Of a DNA stretch of 64,000 nt, positions 21,524-32,426 are shown in pieces. Position 1 is the stretch's first letter. Every line of letters starts with the position of its first letter. The DNA comes from Bathynomus jamesi (Eukaryota; Arthropoda; Malacostraca; Isopoda; Cirolanidae): assembly GCA_023014485.1 (NCBI GenBank), contig JAJOZX010005519.1:1-64000 (forward strand), read 5' to 3'. The notes under the pieces are model-generated. The model had not been told where the DNA came from. It was given only the letters and a program-made list of their open reading frames with translations, and ran no database searches. The translations under genes were made by a program, and so were the position numbers.

Positions 21524-24371
21524 CTATGTCATCGTGGCGAGTGATGACTTCTTGAAGTCGCCGAGCTCTTTCCGGTTCTTTTCCACCACTTGCAGAAGAT
21601 CCTGCAGCTGTGCCTCGTCCTTTGTGACGTGTTCGCATAGTCTTGTATCAGTTGGATTCCTCTTTCAGCGACGTCATTGGCGACCTGGAGATTAGAGATC
21701 ACATCCTTCAGACGACAAAAGTCCTCGTTCTCGTCCACTTATCAGTTGGCAGGGTGAGCCACGAAGACCCATACATCTTCAGACCTGCAAATAAGAACCA
21801 GGAGGACTCGTCGATCAGGTCGGGGAGTAGCGTCATCTCGTCGACTGAGACGTTCTCGTATGTGAAGTCTTTGGGTACAGGGAGGTGGGACAGCTTCTCT
21901 GCCATCTGTTGCTTCACAGTGCCATCCACCTTGTTGCTGCATAGAGCGAAGATGACGGTCTGAGGCCTCAGATACCAGAAGTGCCGCCTCATCACTGCCA
22001 GTGACGCTTCTGCCACCTCGCGGTCCACTGCCCTATACCTCAGAAAACGCTGGTATAGTACCAGGTCATTCAACGGCGCATCAGCTGCTACAGGGGCCGC
22101 CAACCAAGCTGGTACGTACAGAAGAGCGATGAACACCACGATCCTGTGCAGTTTGTCGACCAGCTCGACGTCGAGCTCCAGCTGCTACTGAATATCAGCA
22201 TTTTGTGTAGTAGATGACCTGAAACAGAATAGGCACCATTGTAAGTAAGACAGGTTTATTGTTACCAATTACTTTGTTTGCGTTATAATGAAATGTTTAT
22301 CTTTGAATAACATTTAAACTTATCTAGATTATTTTTGTTTGAAAATACTAACTTTAGCCATCCATCTTGCGTGGTGGTAGGCTCCTGGGCGCATGAGGTG
22401 AATGCCACGGCGTGGTTGTGTCCCGAGTACCAGGAGCGTGATCTCTGCCACTTCCCGGTAATCGTCTCTGACGAAACCAGAAGCTGTGCTCAGGAAGCTG
22501 ATCGCCGCGTCCCGGAGTTCTATTAGCCACGTACTCTCCGCCAGATTCTCGACCTGCAGCTTGCAGTAGGTCGAGAGATCGAGCTCGTCCCATCTTCAAA
22601 AATAATAAACAAGAAAATTATGTGAGAAAACTCTGAAGGTCCGGTTTGGCTTGCTGTTTTATAAACTAGTGGAATATCATGTGTGTCCTAACTTTACCTT
22701 GCACAAAAAATGAACTAACCTTCTCTTCAACTGCTGAAACAAAGGATCAGTTGGTGCCGTAGTCCTTCCGAGCAGGGTGACGGCTACTGCCCCCACGATA
22801 AGCTCTAGGACGTGATGACGGCATCCCAGCTGGAGTAGCGGTCGCCCGAGCGTGTTTTCCAGCCGGACAACTGCACTCTGCACCCTCCCCGTGTTGGTGG
22901 AAGTGGTGTCGAAGCAGAGTCCGATGACGCTCTCCTCACATCCCCAATCTTCGAGAGCATGTATGGTTGCCCGCGCCTGCGACAGTCCGGTGCCGTCAGC
23001 AACAGCTGGGACTGACAGCAACTTTCCTTCTGTGCAATGAGGAGCCCCGGAGATGAGAATTGCTTGGCGGTGCTCCGCCGTTCCAAGGAAGTTCTGAAAC
23101 ACATGCCATATATTTCAATTTCATGGTTGTAAAGTAACCTATTTTTGTTCACATTCAGTTCTCTTTTTAATTGACATTATGCTTCATGAATCTCATTACT
23201 AAATTGATAGCTATGAAAACTTAATCAACTGACCTTGACCATTTTGCCATCCCAGTGGACAACAGTGTGCCTCGGTGGCGTGAAGGAGTCTTTCACAGCC
23301 GTCGCCACTTCACGGCGATGTGACACACTTCCCCGGCGAGCCGTTTCTTTCGAGATGCTGAACTGATTGAGGTCTGCTGGTGGATCCGCCGAACGTGTGA
23401 TAGCAGCCACAATGCTTACTACCTATGTAGAGAATGGAAAGTGGAAAGGAAACTGTCAAGAATACATGTGGGTTACGGGACACTTTAAAACTGACGCTAT
23501 CGATGAATACTATACACAATACGCACCTGATTATTGGACATGCGGAAACGATCAGCCACTTCCATGACAGCAGGTGCATTAAGGATGCGGCGAGGAAGAT
23601 TGACAGACACACTTGGCTCTTTCGGCAGGGGGAACGCTAGTTCTGTCTCCGACTCTCCTGACATGCCAGTATCATCATTCTCCATGGCCTCATCTCCGGT
23701 TTCGTATGCACACTTTGAAGTTTGCGGCTCCTGGCGAGGACGTTTTCTTCCTTCCTGTAGCTTTCTTTTTACAGCGAAAACTTTATCGTTCCCGCTCATC
23801 GTTGCCACCCGAGGACCACGTTGATCGAGGTAGAGTCAGTGTCTTCTTTCTTGTCCTTGTCGGACAGCAGTCGATTCTTCTTTATATCTTCGACAGCGTC
23901 AGATGCTCCGATATCCCACAGCTTGTCCACACTGTCCGAAAACTTCTGCCGTTTTCCTCCGGCGTCAGTTTCTCGTTTTCTGCTCTTTTGGAGTAAGTGC
24001 CACTCTTTCCACAATGCCTCTAGCTTCCGTTCGCAGTTGAGCTTTGTGATTGTTTTAATGCGGGCCATGTTCCAAAACTTTAAGACGTTGTTTACGGTTT
24101 CTTTGAATGCGTCTTTCCTGTTAGCAGTGTACTGGATAACACTGAAGAAGTATTGCAAAACCTGCCGTGTTGTTGGCAATTTGCTACCACTGATGGAGGA
24201 CGACGGTTGGCCAACTAAAAAAATTTCCGAGGCCGATCTTAGAGAAGGTTGCGATGTTATTTTCGCCTTTCCTTTTGATGACTCTCTATTTGTAGCTTCA
24301 AGAGTTCTTCCAGTTATGGTTGCCATCGATTTGTCCATGACAAAGGATGAAGAACTCAGACAGAATTTCAA
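21524..24371 (-). pseudogene. Intron-containing transposase with D...C(2)H...E motifs (element 2)
   Basis: Homologue of the element 1 transposase. Exons on the minus strand: 24371-23527, 23422-23234, 23093-22720, 22593-22353 and 22218-21524. All four introns (23423-23526, 23094-23233, 22594-22719, 22219-22352; 104-140 bp) have GT-AG ends, and protein similarity to element 1 is continuous across at least the first three junctions. Key blocks: KLPTTRQVLQYFF, LWKEWHLLQKS, HWDGKMVK at the end of exon 2, LCFDTTSTNTG (Asp at 22908-22910), CRHHVLELI (22823 downwards), ARWMAK, and VANDVAERGI (Glu at 21665-21667). The reading frame shifts near 23815, near 22190 and near 21635. The stop is TAG at 21524-21526. 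The role is presumably cut-and-paste transposition. The superfamily is not recognised. Confidence 0.72.
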
Positions 24372-24474
24372 AATGTTATGATCTGCAAAAAAAGAAATAG
24401 GTTAGGTACCTGGCACAGGCATAGTGCATTTTCTAATTACCTATATACATTATACATTCCGCCCTGGTATGGTG

Positions 24475-24857
24475 ACTCATTTTTTTGAAAAGTACAGGTG
24501 ATCGTGGTTTTTCCCATTATTTCCCATTATTTGGCACTATACTAGCACATTGGTATTACCTGTATACAGGCACAACCTTTAAACCGTTAGTCGTATGACA
24601 TTGGCAGGCACACCAAACGACTTCTCTCATCAATAGAATTCAGAAAACATCCCTACTTAATGATTTATCTTGATTCAGTAAAAAGTTAAAAAGTACGCAT
24701 TTTTAAAAAAAACTAGTAATTTCAAGGTCGACGCGAGACCCCTAAATATTGATTAATTTTTGTAAAAATGGTACTAATGTGCTAGTATAGTGCCAAATAA
24801 TGGGAAAACCACGATCACCTATACTTCTCAAAAAAAATTGAAAAGTGGGCCACCCTA
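24475..24857 (-). repeat. Right long terminal inverted repeat of element 2
   Basis: Reverse-complement partner of 21044-21415. It carries a small duplication of TTTCCCATTA near 24515 that the left arm lacks. It ends ...GGGCCACCCTA. Confidence 0.88.
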
Positions 24858-25054
24858 ATGCAGTGTTGATCTCCCCACCCCCTCTTTTTTTCCCTTTGCA
24901 ACGTCGCAGTGTTAAATCTCTCCCTCGAAAGCTCCCTAGCTCTCCTTGGATCAGTTTCGACAGCGATCAGAAAAACTCGGTTTATTTTTTTACAGTTAGT
25001 TCGAGTCATTCAGGGGGTTATAAATTTTCAATTATGAAAAATCATATATATATT

Positions 25055-25347
25055 TGACCTTTGGTTAGCTTCCGCCTGAATTGTTCATTTTGACGAAGGT
25101 CAAGCTTTTCACTCCACCTTAGACCTACAGTTTAACGTGGAATCCGAACCACGCCCCATCAGCAGCCCAGCGTCTTAACCACCAGACCACCTAGGGTACC
25201 CATTTATCTACCAACCACACTCTTTATTGTGTGAAAGGATGAACAGCTGGGTTTTGCTGCGCGCCGGCTGCCGTCGGGTCTCGAACCCGGGGCCGATGGA
25301 TTCGTAGTCGTAGTCAGCGACGCTAACCACTACACCACCGAGGCGCA
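25055..25347 (-). mobile_element. Dimeric tRNA-derived SINE, copy 1
   Basis: On the minus strand, two tRNA-like units follow each other: TGGTGTAGTGGTTAGCGTC (A box) with GGGTTCGAGACCC (B box), then TGGTCTGGTGGTTAAGACG (A box) with GTGGTTCGGATTCCAC (B box). They are joined by a linker with CACAATAAAGAG. The tail ends GGCGGAAGCTAACCAAAGGTC. Pol III would transcribe such elements, and LINE machinery moves them. Other copies: 47665-47951 and 61644-61925. Confidence 0.88.
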
Positions 25348-25359
25348 TTTTAGATACAA

Positions 25360-26212
25360 ATACAAGATGCTTCTCGAGTCAGTTTAAGAAAAACTTTTAA
25401 TTCGCTTAAATTGGCTATACCTAACCTGTGGGAAGCAAGAGGGTTGTAAATACGTAGCGTGCTAAGGAAGAATTGCTTTGATGAGGATGTTTTAAAACGT
25501 ACTATTAGTTGTAGATGAAGAATATTAATGATTTTTTTTTTTTGGATCACCTGAAGATCAGGGCCCCCAGCCTCAATTACCAAATGATATCTTCGTTAAA
25601 ACTAACGAAAATATCACATGGGGCCCTGATCTTCGGGTGATCCTTTTTTTTATATCTGCAATTAAATCATTCCATAGTTTCAATCCAATAAAAATGGGTA
25701 GCTTTTGAGATGAAGACAATCAAAATTGAGGTATCACGTGCTTTGATCTGTTTCTGGTCTTCTACGAGTGGATTTCTTGATGGGTTACAAAATATCTATT
25801 TACCCATTGCGAGTTAATGATTTTGTTCTTACACTCTTAAATAAAAATAAAATGGGCCACTTTGATCACAACATCGAGCTTTAGTAGTTTAGCTCTTTTA
25901 AATAATGCACTAGTGATATCAAGGAAATCGGCATCAAATAATAACCTTGTTGCTCTTTTTTGGATGACAAAAGATACCGTTTAAAGCATTGTTAACGGAG
26001 TTTCCCCAGACAAGGGTGCAGTACGTTATATAAGGAAGAACAAGAGTATAATAGTCAATAAAACCTGTTTAGGGACTACATTTCTAAGTTGAAACATTAT
26101 AACAACGCTCCTTGAAATCTTTTTCGCGATATAATTTACACGATCACTCCATTGCAAAATCTTATCTAGCATTACACCAAGAAATTTTGTTAGTTACACT
26201 CCATTATAGCGA
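25360..26212 (-). pseudogene. LINE reverse transcriptase C-terminal fragment
   Basis: On the minus strand, pieces in several frames match the region after the RT catalytic box: TKFLGVMLDKILQWSD (about 26185-26140), NYIAKKISRSV, LRNVVPKQVLL, GNSVNNALN. The C-terminal end is FFLSTLRIYNPLASHRLGIAN (about 25475-25410). A foldback sequence at 25544-25643 interrupts it. A dead, 5'-truncated copy; clade not determined. Confidence 0.7.
25544..25643. repeat. Foldback sequence with central palindrome, copy 1
   Basis: Outer arms GGATCACCTGAAGATCAGGG / CCCTGATCTTCGGGTGATCC pair over about 24 bp. Between them lies the palindrome GATATCTTCGTTAAAACTAA continuing to CGAAAATATC (about 25586-25615). The same central palindrome with quite different arms occurs at 40154-40337. 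Confidence 0.85.
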
Positions 26213-26224
26213 CTTCAAATTCCA

Positions 26225-26645
26225 TTTATGACGGTTGTTGTAGTTGTAAAGAAATGGAAAGGCTTTAGAACAATCAAAACTCTACCAAAGTGTGGACGAC
26301 CTTGCAAGATTTGAGAACATACAGCTAGACGGATTGAAAGGATGGCTGCTGCGAATCCACGAGTAACTGCAGGTGATATTTGTGAAACATTAAGACTGTC
26401 TAAGATCGATGTCCATCCCACTACCGTACATCGTACATTGAGAAAGAATGATCTGCATGGAAGAGTTGTTCGACGTAAACCCTTGCTACGAAAAGCGCAC
26501 AAAGAAGCTCGTTTAAAGTACGCCAAGAATCATCAAAATGATGGATTTGCATTCTGGAATAAAGTTCTCTGGACAGACGAGACCAGAATTGAATTATTCA
26601 GGAACAACGGGCAACGGTATGCTTGGCGAAAATCAAATGCTGCAT
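26225..26645 (+). pseudogene. Tc1-like transposase N-terminal fragment
   Basis: The DNA-binding and first catalytic part of a Tc1-type transposase: CGRPCKI linker, then after one stop TARRIERMAAANPRVTAGDI, VHPTTVHRTLRKNDLHGR, KEARLKYAKNHQ, and LWTDETRIELF with the first catalytic Asp (about 26565-26600). It breaks off at a poly-G run (26650-26661), and the second Asp and final Glu are absent. Terminal repeats were not found. Confidence 0.82.
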
Positions 26646-26675
26646 TCGAGGGGGGGGGGGGAAGCCTTTCTGCGG

Positions 26676-26990
26676 TTGTTGTTGTTGTTGTTGTTCGTTA
26701 GCCGATCAGCCCACACTGATCGAGCAAGCCGGCAGCACGCAGGTAACCGATCGCCCTCTCCGGAGTGGACCAGAGATTCAGCGCACTAGTGATGTTGTGT
26801 TGTGTTCTATGTTGTGCGAGAGCGGTACAGTCTGTCATAATGTGTTCAATTGTTTGTGGTGTGTCCTGGCACAGGTGCCAGGTGTCGTCTGTGGAGTTGT
26901 CTAGTCTGTGTTTATATGTCTGTAAGTTGGGGTGATGTCCACATCGGAATCGCAGTAAGTTAACTCGATCCGATCTGCTCAGGCTGGTCT
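26676..26990 (-). pseudogene. LINE ORF2 C-terminal fragment with (CAA)n tail
   Basis: On the minus strand the protein reads towards a stop at about 26700 and contains the zinc-finger-like CHLCQDTPQTIEHIMTDC-type cluster (about 26885-26820) found near the end of I/Jockey-type ORF2 proteins. The stop is followed by (CAACAA)n at 26676-26697, the likely 3' tail of the insertion. The 5' part is missing. Confidence 0.75.
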
Positions 26991-27044
26991 CTGACCTGTT
27001 AATGGGTGGCGGCTTCGCACCTAGGACCGCATTCGGACCGAGTG

Positions 27045-27045
<1 letters not shown>

Positions 27046-27086
<41 letters not shown>
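27046..27086. repeat. (GT)n microsatellite
   Basis: About 20 uninterrupted GT units. Confidence 0.95.
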
Positions 27087-27087
<1 letters not shown>

Positions 27088-27221
27088 CTGTAATGTGTGA
27101 TGGCTGTGGGGCGTGGTATGGAATGAAGTATTTGGTTATAATGTCTCTCTGGTGTTACCTTAATGGTGCGAGGTGACTGCCTCGGTTGTTTAAATAGATA
27201 ACGGGTTGTGTCTACTTTCAT

Positions 27222-27293
27222 CTCGTTGTGTAGTGGCTAACGCCCTCACCTTCTACTCGAGAAACAGTAGGTTTGAACCCTACTGGGGGCGAG
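27222..27293 (+). repeat. tRNA-like sequence, probably a pseudo-tRNA
   Basis: 72 bp with an A-box-like TGTGTAGTGGCTAACGCC, a B-box-like GGTTTGAACCC in a strong T-arm (CAGTAGG...CCTACTG), and ends CTCG/CGAG that pair over 4 bp. It is followed at once by TTTTT, a Pol III stop. The acceptor stem is otherwise unpaired and no normal anticodon loop is visible, so a tRNA-derived SINE head or decayed tRNA is more likely than a working tRNA. Confidence 0.45.
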
Positions 27294-27299
27294 TTTTTC

Positions 27300-27648
27300 A
27301 TCATAAAAAATCGTCTGTTCATGCATGATATTCCATATATATATATATATATATATCCCCGCAAGGGGGTTCTAAGCTCGTGCTCTTGAGTGCTCTTTGT
27401 GCTCGTTTGTACGTGCTTGTTCCTGGAGGTTTCACGTGCGCCCTCCCGGCCCTAGCACCCAAGGATGATGGGGCTCGACCCTGCAGTCCTTGTCATCCTT
27501 GGTCTTTTTCCACTTCGACTGTCCCCTCCACCCTTTCTTTTTCCTCTGTCTTTCCTCTCCCTTTTTCTTTGTTTTTCCGCTGAGATATGCCCTTTTAAAT
27601 AGAGGCGAATCAGTTCTTCCTGAACTTAAAAAAAAATAATAAAAAAAA

Positions 27649-27703
<55 letters not shown>

Positions 27704-28111
27704 GTTTTGCGACCTCTACCCCTATTTCATACGTAACACTAATGAGGCGAATCCTTTATACCTACGACATATGTCACAGTTGAGTTGAAACATTCGTGAA
27801 GGGGAGTTGTGTGTGTGTTCTGTTACATGGAGGTAACAGAACTTAACACTAATAGAGAGAGAAGTGATAGCTTACCTACAATTTAAAGGATTGGTAAAAA
27901 ATACTAATGTGTACAGAATGTGAAATCCAGTGGAATTGAGTGTTGGGTGCGGGTTTCTTCCTGGGTGACGTTCCTCCCGGTGATCCCGGTCGGTCGGTGG
28001 CTTATTATGCCCTCGAGTTCTTCCATCAGACTTTAATAAGAAAAAGTTACTTCATCTACAGTAAGTTGTTCTAACCTGAAAACATTTTCAACACTTGTAT
28101 CATATTTGCCT
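27300..28111. other. Gene-free stretch, pyrimidine-rich then (TA)n
   Basis: 27365-27600 is C/T-rich and ends in an A-rich run (27627-27650), like the 3' untranslated end of a retrotransposon. (TA)n follows at 27650-27702. The rest is unremarkable. No recognisable protein. Confidence 0.5.
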
Positions 28112-28651
28112 TCAAACAACGTCTCTCAAAATTACACCTATGGTGAGGTGACGAATGACCAAGTTTGAACAATATTTTAAGTGAAGCCTAACAAAATAAT
28201 TATACAATCTACGGATAACTTCCTTAGTTTTGTGACTAACATTCCTCTTAATAATACCTAGCATTTTATTTGCCTTATTTCTAGCCTCTAAACACTGCTT
28301 AGAAAATTTTAGATTACTACTAACTATAATACCAAGATCTTTTTCTTGTCTAACATCCTCTAACCAATTTTCTTGCATCTTATAACTAAAATTTTCATTA
28401 TTTCTACCAAAAATGGAGGACTTTGCATTTTTGGACATTGAATTCCATCTGCCATTTACTTGCTCAGGCAACCAACCTGTCCTCAGATGGACGCTTTTCA
28501 TATTTACGAGTATATGATGTATATTATCTATTAAAACACGTTGCCAGTTTTGTCTGAAAAAGTAATTCATCTGAGGAGTGTAGTAAAATTCTTTACCCCT
28601 TTCTTTTATGGGAGGGGGAGAATTTTCTCTAGTTTTGACAGATGAAAACAA
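28112..28651 (-). pseudogene. LINE (CR1/L2-like) reverse transcriptase fragment
   Basis: On the minus strand a 179-codon open stretch holds, from about residue 60, WNSMSKNAKSSIFGRNN, EKDLGIIVSSNLKFSKQC, ARNKANKMLGIIKRN, IRRLYNYFVRLHLKYCS. This is the usual order after the catalytic FADD box in CR1/L2-type elements. The first 55 or so residues do not fit the family. Truncated at both ends. Confidence 0.8.
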
Positions 28652-29249
28652 TGTAACGAATTAAATTCCAAAGATGGCCTAGAAACTCGCCCGATTTATT
28701 AAATCCGTGCAAAACTCCTGGCGCAGTTGCCAGACAAAAAGCTGAAGTAACTGGAAAATATTCGAAGAGGCCAAGACCGAAATTCAAGAGAAATATTGGT
28801 TAAAGTCAGAGCTGGGCAGTAACGCGTTACGAGTAACGGCCGTTAACGTAACGCGGTACTTTTTTAGTAACGGTAGTAGTAACGGCATTACATTTCAAAT
28901 CAAGTAACTCTTTCAGTAACGACGTTACTTTTTTAGGGAAATACATTCGTTAGTCTTACTCGTTACTTTTTTATCGTAGCTCGCAATTAGTTTCTTTCGA
29001 TCCTCGCTCATTATTCATTAACCGTTAAAAATTTGTCCCTTCACTATGAGCGAGGTGTGCATGTTGGCCGTTGGCATGCTGGCAGCCTACCCCATCCACC
29101 CTCTCCCCTACACTGACAGCACTGTCAAAGTAAAAAGGCGAAGAACCCTGGAGCAGGGAGACTTAGGTTCAACAGAGGTTTCGTCATTCCTCTCATCTGG
29201 GCCTTCACGGCACGTTAGCTCTGCATCCTTCCCATCCACTAACTTTAAA

Positions 29250-29376
29250 ATATGTTTATTAAACTTAACACTCCTATACCATCTAGTGCCGCTGTTGAGC
29301 GGGTTTTTTTCAGTAGGGAACGATATAGCGTCCGAAATGAGGCTCGCTCTAAGATGCAACTTTTGAGAAGCTTGTT
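29250..29376 (+). pseudogene. hAT transposase C-terminal (dimerisation) fragment
   Basis: One frame reads NTPIPSSAAVERVFFS, then VRNEARSKMQLLRSLF and a stop. PxSSAAxERVFS is the conserved core of the hAT C-terminal dimerisation region. Only this last piece of the transposase remains. It belongs to the surrounding hAT element. Confidence 0.82.
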
Positions 29377-29654
29377 TTCTTAAAGGCCAATAAAGATCTT
29401 TTGAATAATAGTTCTTAAGTTTGTATATTTAGCTAATAAATTTCAATTATCATTGCCATGCACACTAACTCATTTGATTCATTTCTTTAGTATTTCGTAT
29501 TATTGTTTTGCAAAACTAAACTTTCCTGGTATATTCTAGCATTAGTAAATTAGTATCAATAGTATGCTACGGGCCTAATGCTACATCCTCTGTTATGTTG
29601 CAATTCCTAGTAATAATTTTGCAGTAATTTTGTTTCACTTTTTTTTTAAATATT

Positions 29655-30873
29655 ATGCCTTACAAGAGAAGAGGAAGTGCTGTCGGGGACCAGGCGGGGT
29701 TTAGGCAGGGCAGAGGAACGGCAGGCCAAATATTCACATTGAGGCAAATAGCGGAAAAGAGATGGGAATATAATAAGAATACATATTGCGTATTTATAGA
29801 TTTCAAACAGGCCTTCGACTCAGTCTGGAGAGAGGGGATGGTGCAGGTACTGAGAAGGGAAGGATTCGAGAAGCAAATAGTAGAACTAATACAACGATTG
29901 TACTCGAACACATCTGCAGCAGTAAGAAAGGGAAATATAACAACCGACACATTTCCAACAAAACGAGGTGTGATCCAGGGCTGTCCGTTATCACCCCACC
30001 TATTTAATTTGTTTTTGGAAGCGGTAATGAGGGAGGCATTGCAGAATTACGAAGGATCCATCAAAATAGGAGGTGAAATCGGCACGGACTTGAGGTATGC
30101 GGATGACATAGTGCTATTGGCGGAGACTAAAGAAGGGGCGGCTACAATGATGGAACGAGTGGAAGAAACATGCAACAAATACAATCTGAAAATAAATGCA
30201 GCAAAAACCAAAATAATGAAAATAGGGAAAATAGATGAAGTAGTGGATCTACGACTTGCAAACAGCCAAATTGAACAAGTACATGAATTCAAATACCTGG
30301 GAGTCTACTTTACCAGTGACAACAACACTTATCGAGCAATGCAGGAGAGGATTAAACTGGGATATGCAGTAATGAATAAAATGGATAAAATCTGGAAAGA
30401 CAACCACATCAGTATGAAACCAAAAATTAGATTATATGAATCCATAGTACTGCCAACAGTACTGTTCGGAGCTGAAAGTTGGATAATGAGAGAGAGAGAG
30501 AGCGGAAAAAGTTAAATGCATTTGAGATGTACTGTTTGAGAAAGATTTGTGGGGTGAGATGGATGGACCGGGTGACCAATGAGGAGATCAGGAACCGGAC
30601 CAATGTTAAGATCCCAGTGAATAGCAAAGTCGAAGATATTCAGAGAAGATGGTTTGGGCATGTGGAGAGAAGGAGGGAGGAGAGGTTGCCCAGAGGAGCC
30701 ATGTACGCAAGAGAGGATGGAACTCGACCGCGGGGACGCCCAAGAAGAACATGGTTGGCGAGCTTTAAGAGCGGAAACGCGGGGAGAGAATGGAGAGAGC
30801 TGACAACGATGGCGAGAGACAGACGAACCTGGATGGAGTACAGAAGTCATCAGAGGGACCCAACCCGGCTCTA
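29655..30873 (+). pseudogene. LINE reverse transcriptase (RTE-like), 5' truncated
   Basis: 286 codons are open from 29655: GDQAGFRQGRGTAGQIF, CVFIDFKQAFDSVWRE, RGVIQGCPLSPHLFNLFLE, and the catalytic LRYADDIVLLAE (about 30092-30127, Asp-Asp intact). INAAKTKIMKIG, FKYLGVYFTSD and LPTVLFGAESW follow. A GA microsatellite at 30488-30502 shifts the frame. The C-terminal part (30517-30873) has FEMYCLRKICGVRWMDRVTN, RRWFGHVERR and RGRPRRTWLA, then a stop. The arrangement fits RTE-like elements, but the clade is a judgement by eye. No endonuclease domain is present. Confidence 0.82.
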
Positions 30874-31082
30874 ACCGGATGGGAAATAAGTCAGTATAAG
30901 TCATAACAACGCAATGAAGGCATGCACAGACTTCATAGCCTATGCATTAACCAGTGGATACAAACCAACACATACTCGCACAAGCGAATGTTTATATAAT
31001 ATAATATTTTATGTATATATAAATTATAATATACTTATGCATATATAAATTATAATATACTTATGCATATATATATATAATA

Positions 31083-32297
31083 CAGGGTGTCCCATAATTC
31101 CGGCATCATAGGAGAAATTCATATTTTTCTATTTCTACAAACCATAATTCAGATTTTTCTCTTTCTACAGGCCATAATGTCTGTGAGCAAGGAAGAACGA
31201 ATCCAGATAATTCTACTCATAGGAAATCGGAGTCAAAGAGAGGCCGCTGCTGAATTTAACAGACTGCATCCAGACCGCGAGCCAATAACACAGAGTTGTG
31301 TTAGCAGACTTGTTGCAAAGTTTAAGGAAACAGGATCCATAGAAGATAAACCACGCAGTGGACATTCAAGGAGGTCCACTGACGATGATACAGCGACTGC
31401 TAACCTGGCTCATTTTAACAGAAGTCCTAATAAGTCTCTTCGGCGATTGTCCGCCGAGACAGGAGTGTCGAAGAGTAGCATCCATCGCATTCTTCAGGCT
31501 CACAAATGGCATCCATATAAACTTCAGATCCTACAGAAATTAAGCGAAGATGATGATCCCGACCGCGGATGGAATTTTGTGAATGGGCTACGGAACAATA
31601 TGCTCGGGATGCCAATTTCCCGTCCACCATTCTGTTCAGTGACGAGGCTGTTTTTTATGGAAATGGTGAGATAAATCGACAGAACACCCGCTACTGGTTT
31701 CAAAACAACCCTCACTGGTATACCTCTTCAAAGGAACAAGTTGCATCTCGGGTGATGGTATGGTGTGGCATTTCGAAGGATCGCATCATAGGCCCCCTCT
31801 TTTTCGATGAACATGTCACTGGAGGCACCTACCTACGTATGCTCAAGGAAGAAGCATTTCCCAGTGTCTTGAACGAAGAAGGAAATTTCCCGACATGGTT
31901 CCAGCAAGACGGCGCTCCTGCACATTACAGCACCCAAGTAAGGGAATACCTGTACCAACAATTCCCTGGTCATTGGATAGGACGTCGAGGGCCTGTGGAA
32001 TGGCCAGCTAGAAGCCCGGATCTCACGCCACTAGATTTTTATCTCGGGGGCCACTTGAAAGGGCTGGTATACGCAGAGAAAATTAGGAGTGTTGAACATT
32101 TGCGGCAGCACATTATTGGGGCATGTAACACCATTACTCCTGACATCATTCACCGTGTGCTTGCTGACTGGGTATTACGTCTGAATTTGTGTATTGAAAA
32201 CAATGGTTGACATATTGAGCACGTTCTGTAAATAAAAGCTTTTGTTTTGCCTTTTTTTGTTATTTTTCCTATGATGTCGGACTTATGGGACACCCTG
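31083..32297 (+). mobile_element. Mariner transposon, DD41D, full length
   Basis: 1215 bp flanked by TA (31081-31082 and 32298-32299). The ends are CAGGGTGTCCCATAATTCCGG and the matching ATGTCGGACTTATGGGACACCCTG. It encodes one transposase with a single frameshift. Different family member from the elements at 150 and 20306. Confidence 0.94.
31177..32210 (+). pseudogene. Mariner transposase DD41D with one single-base frameshift
   Basis: Starts at ATG 31177 (MSVSKEERIQIILLIG), 94 bp inside the left terminus. An N-terminal helix-turn-helix (PITQSCVSRLVAKFKETGS), a second helix-turn-helix (SAETGVSKSSIHRILQAHKW), then ILFSDEAVFYGNG (first Asp), FQQDGAPAH (second) and RSPDLTPLDFY (third), with 41 residues between the last two. 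The frame shifts by one base near 31568 and is otherwise open to 32210. This is the least damaged mariner transposase in the window, with all catalytic residues present. Confidence 0.9.
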
Positions 32298-32426
32298 TAT
32301 ATTTATATTTCATTAAAAGTAACGGTAACGAGTAACGGTGTCGTTACTCGTTACTTTTTAAAAATGGTAACTGTAACGATAACGGCGTTACATTTATAAA
32401 GTAACGAGCACAGCACTGGTTAAAGT

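Larger units (their letters stand above)
21044..24857 (-). mobile_element. TIR transposon of an unassigned D...C(2)H...E group, element 2
   Basis: 3814 bp with inverted repeats of about 370-380 bp (21044-21415 and 24475-24857), starting TAGGGTGGCCCACTTTTCAA. Each repeat is itself partly palindromic. The flanks ATGCACAG and ATGCAGTG match at 6 of 8 positions, a possible but weak 8-bp duplication. It codes on the minus strand for a transposase with introns that matches the product of 12217-14492. Confidence 0.85.
28807..32418. mobile_element. hAT transposon remnant hosting a LINE and a mariner
   Basis: Starts CAGAGCTGGGCAGTAACGCG and ends CGTTACTTT...GAGCACAGCACTG. It is flanked by a perfect 8-bp duplication GTTAAAGT (28799-28806 and 32419-32426). 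Both ends are rich in GTAACG words. The interior holds the end of a hAT transposase (29250-29376), a LINE fragment (29655-30873) and a complete mariner (31083-32297), so it is the oldest of the four. Confidence 0.9.

Noticed and set aside
27222..27293. Functional tRNA gene
   Set aside because: Good B box and terminator, but the acceptor stem does not pair and no 7-base anticodon loop is visible. Kept only as tRNA-like.
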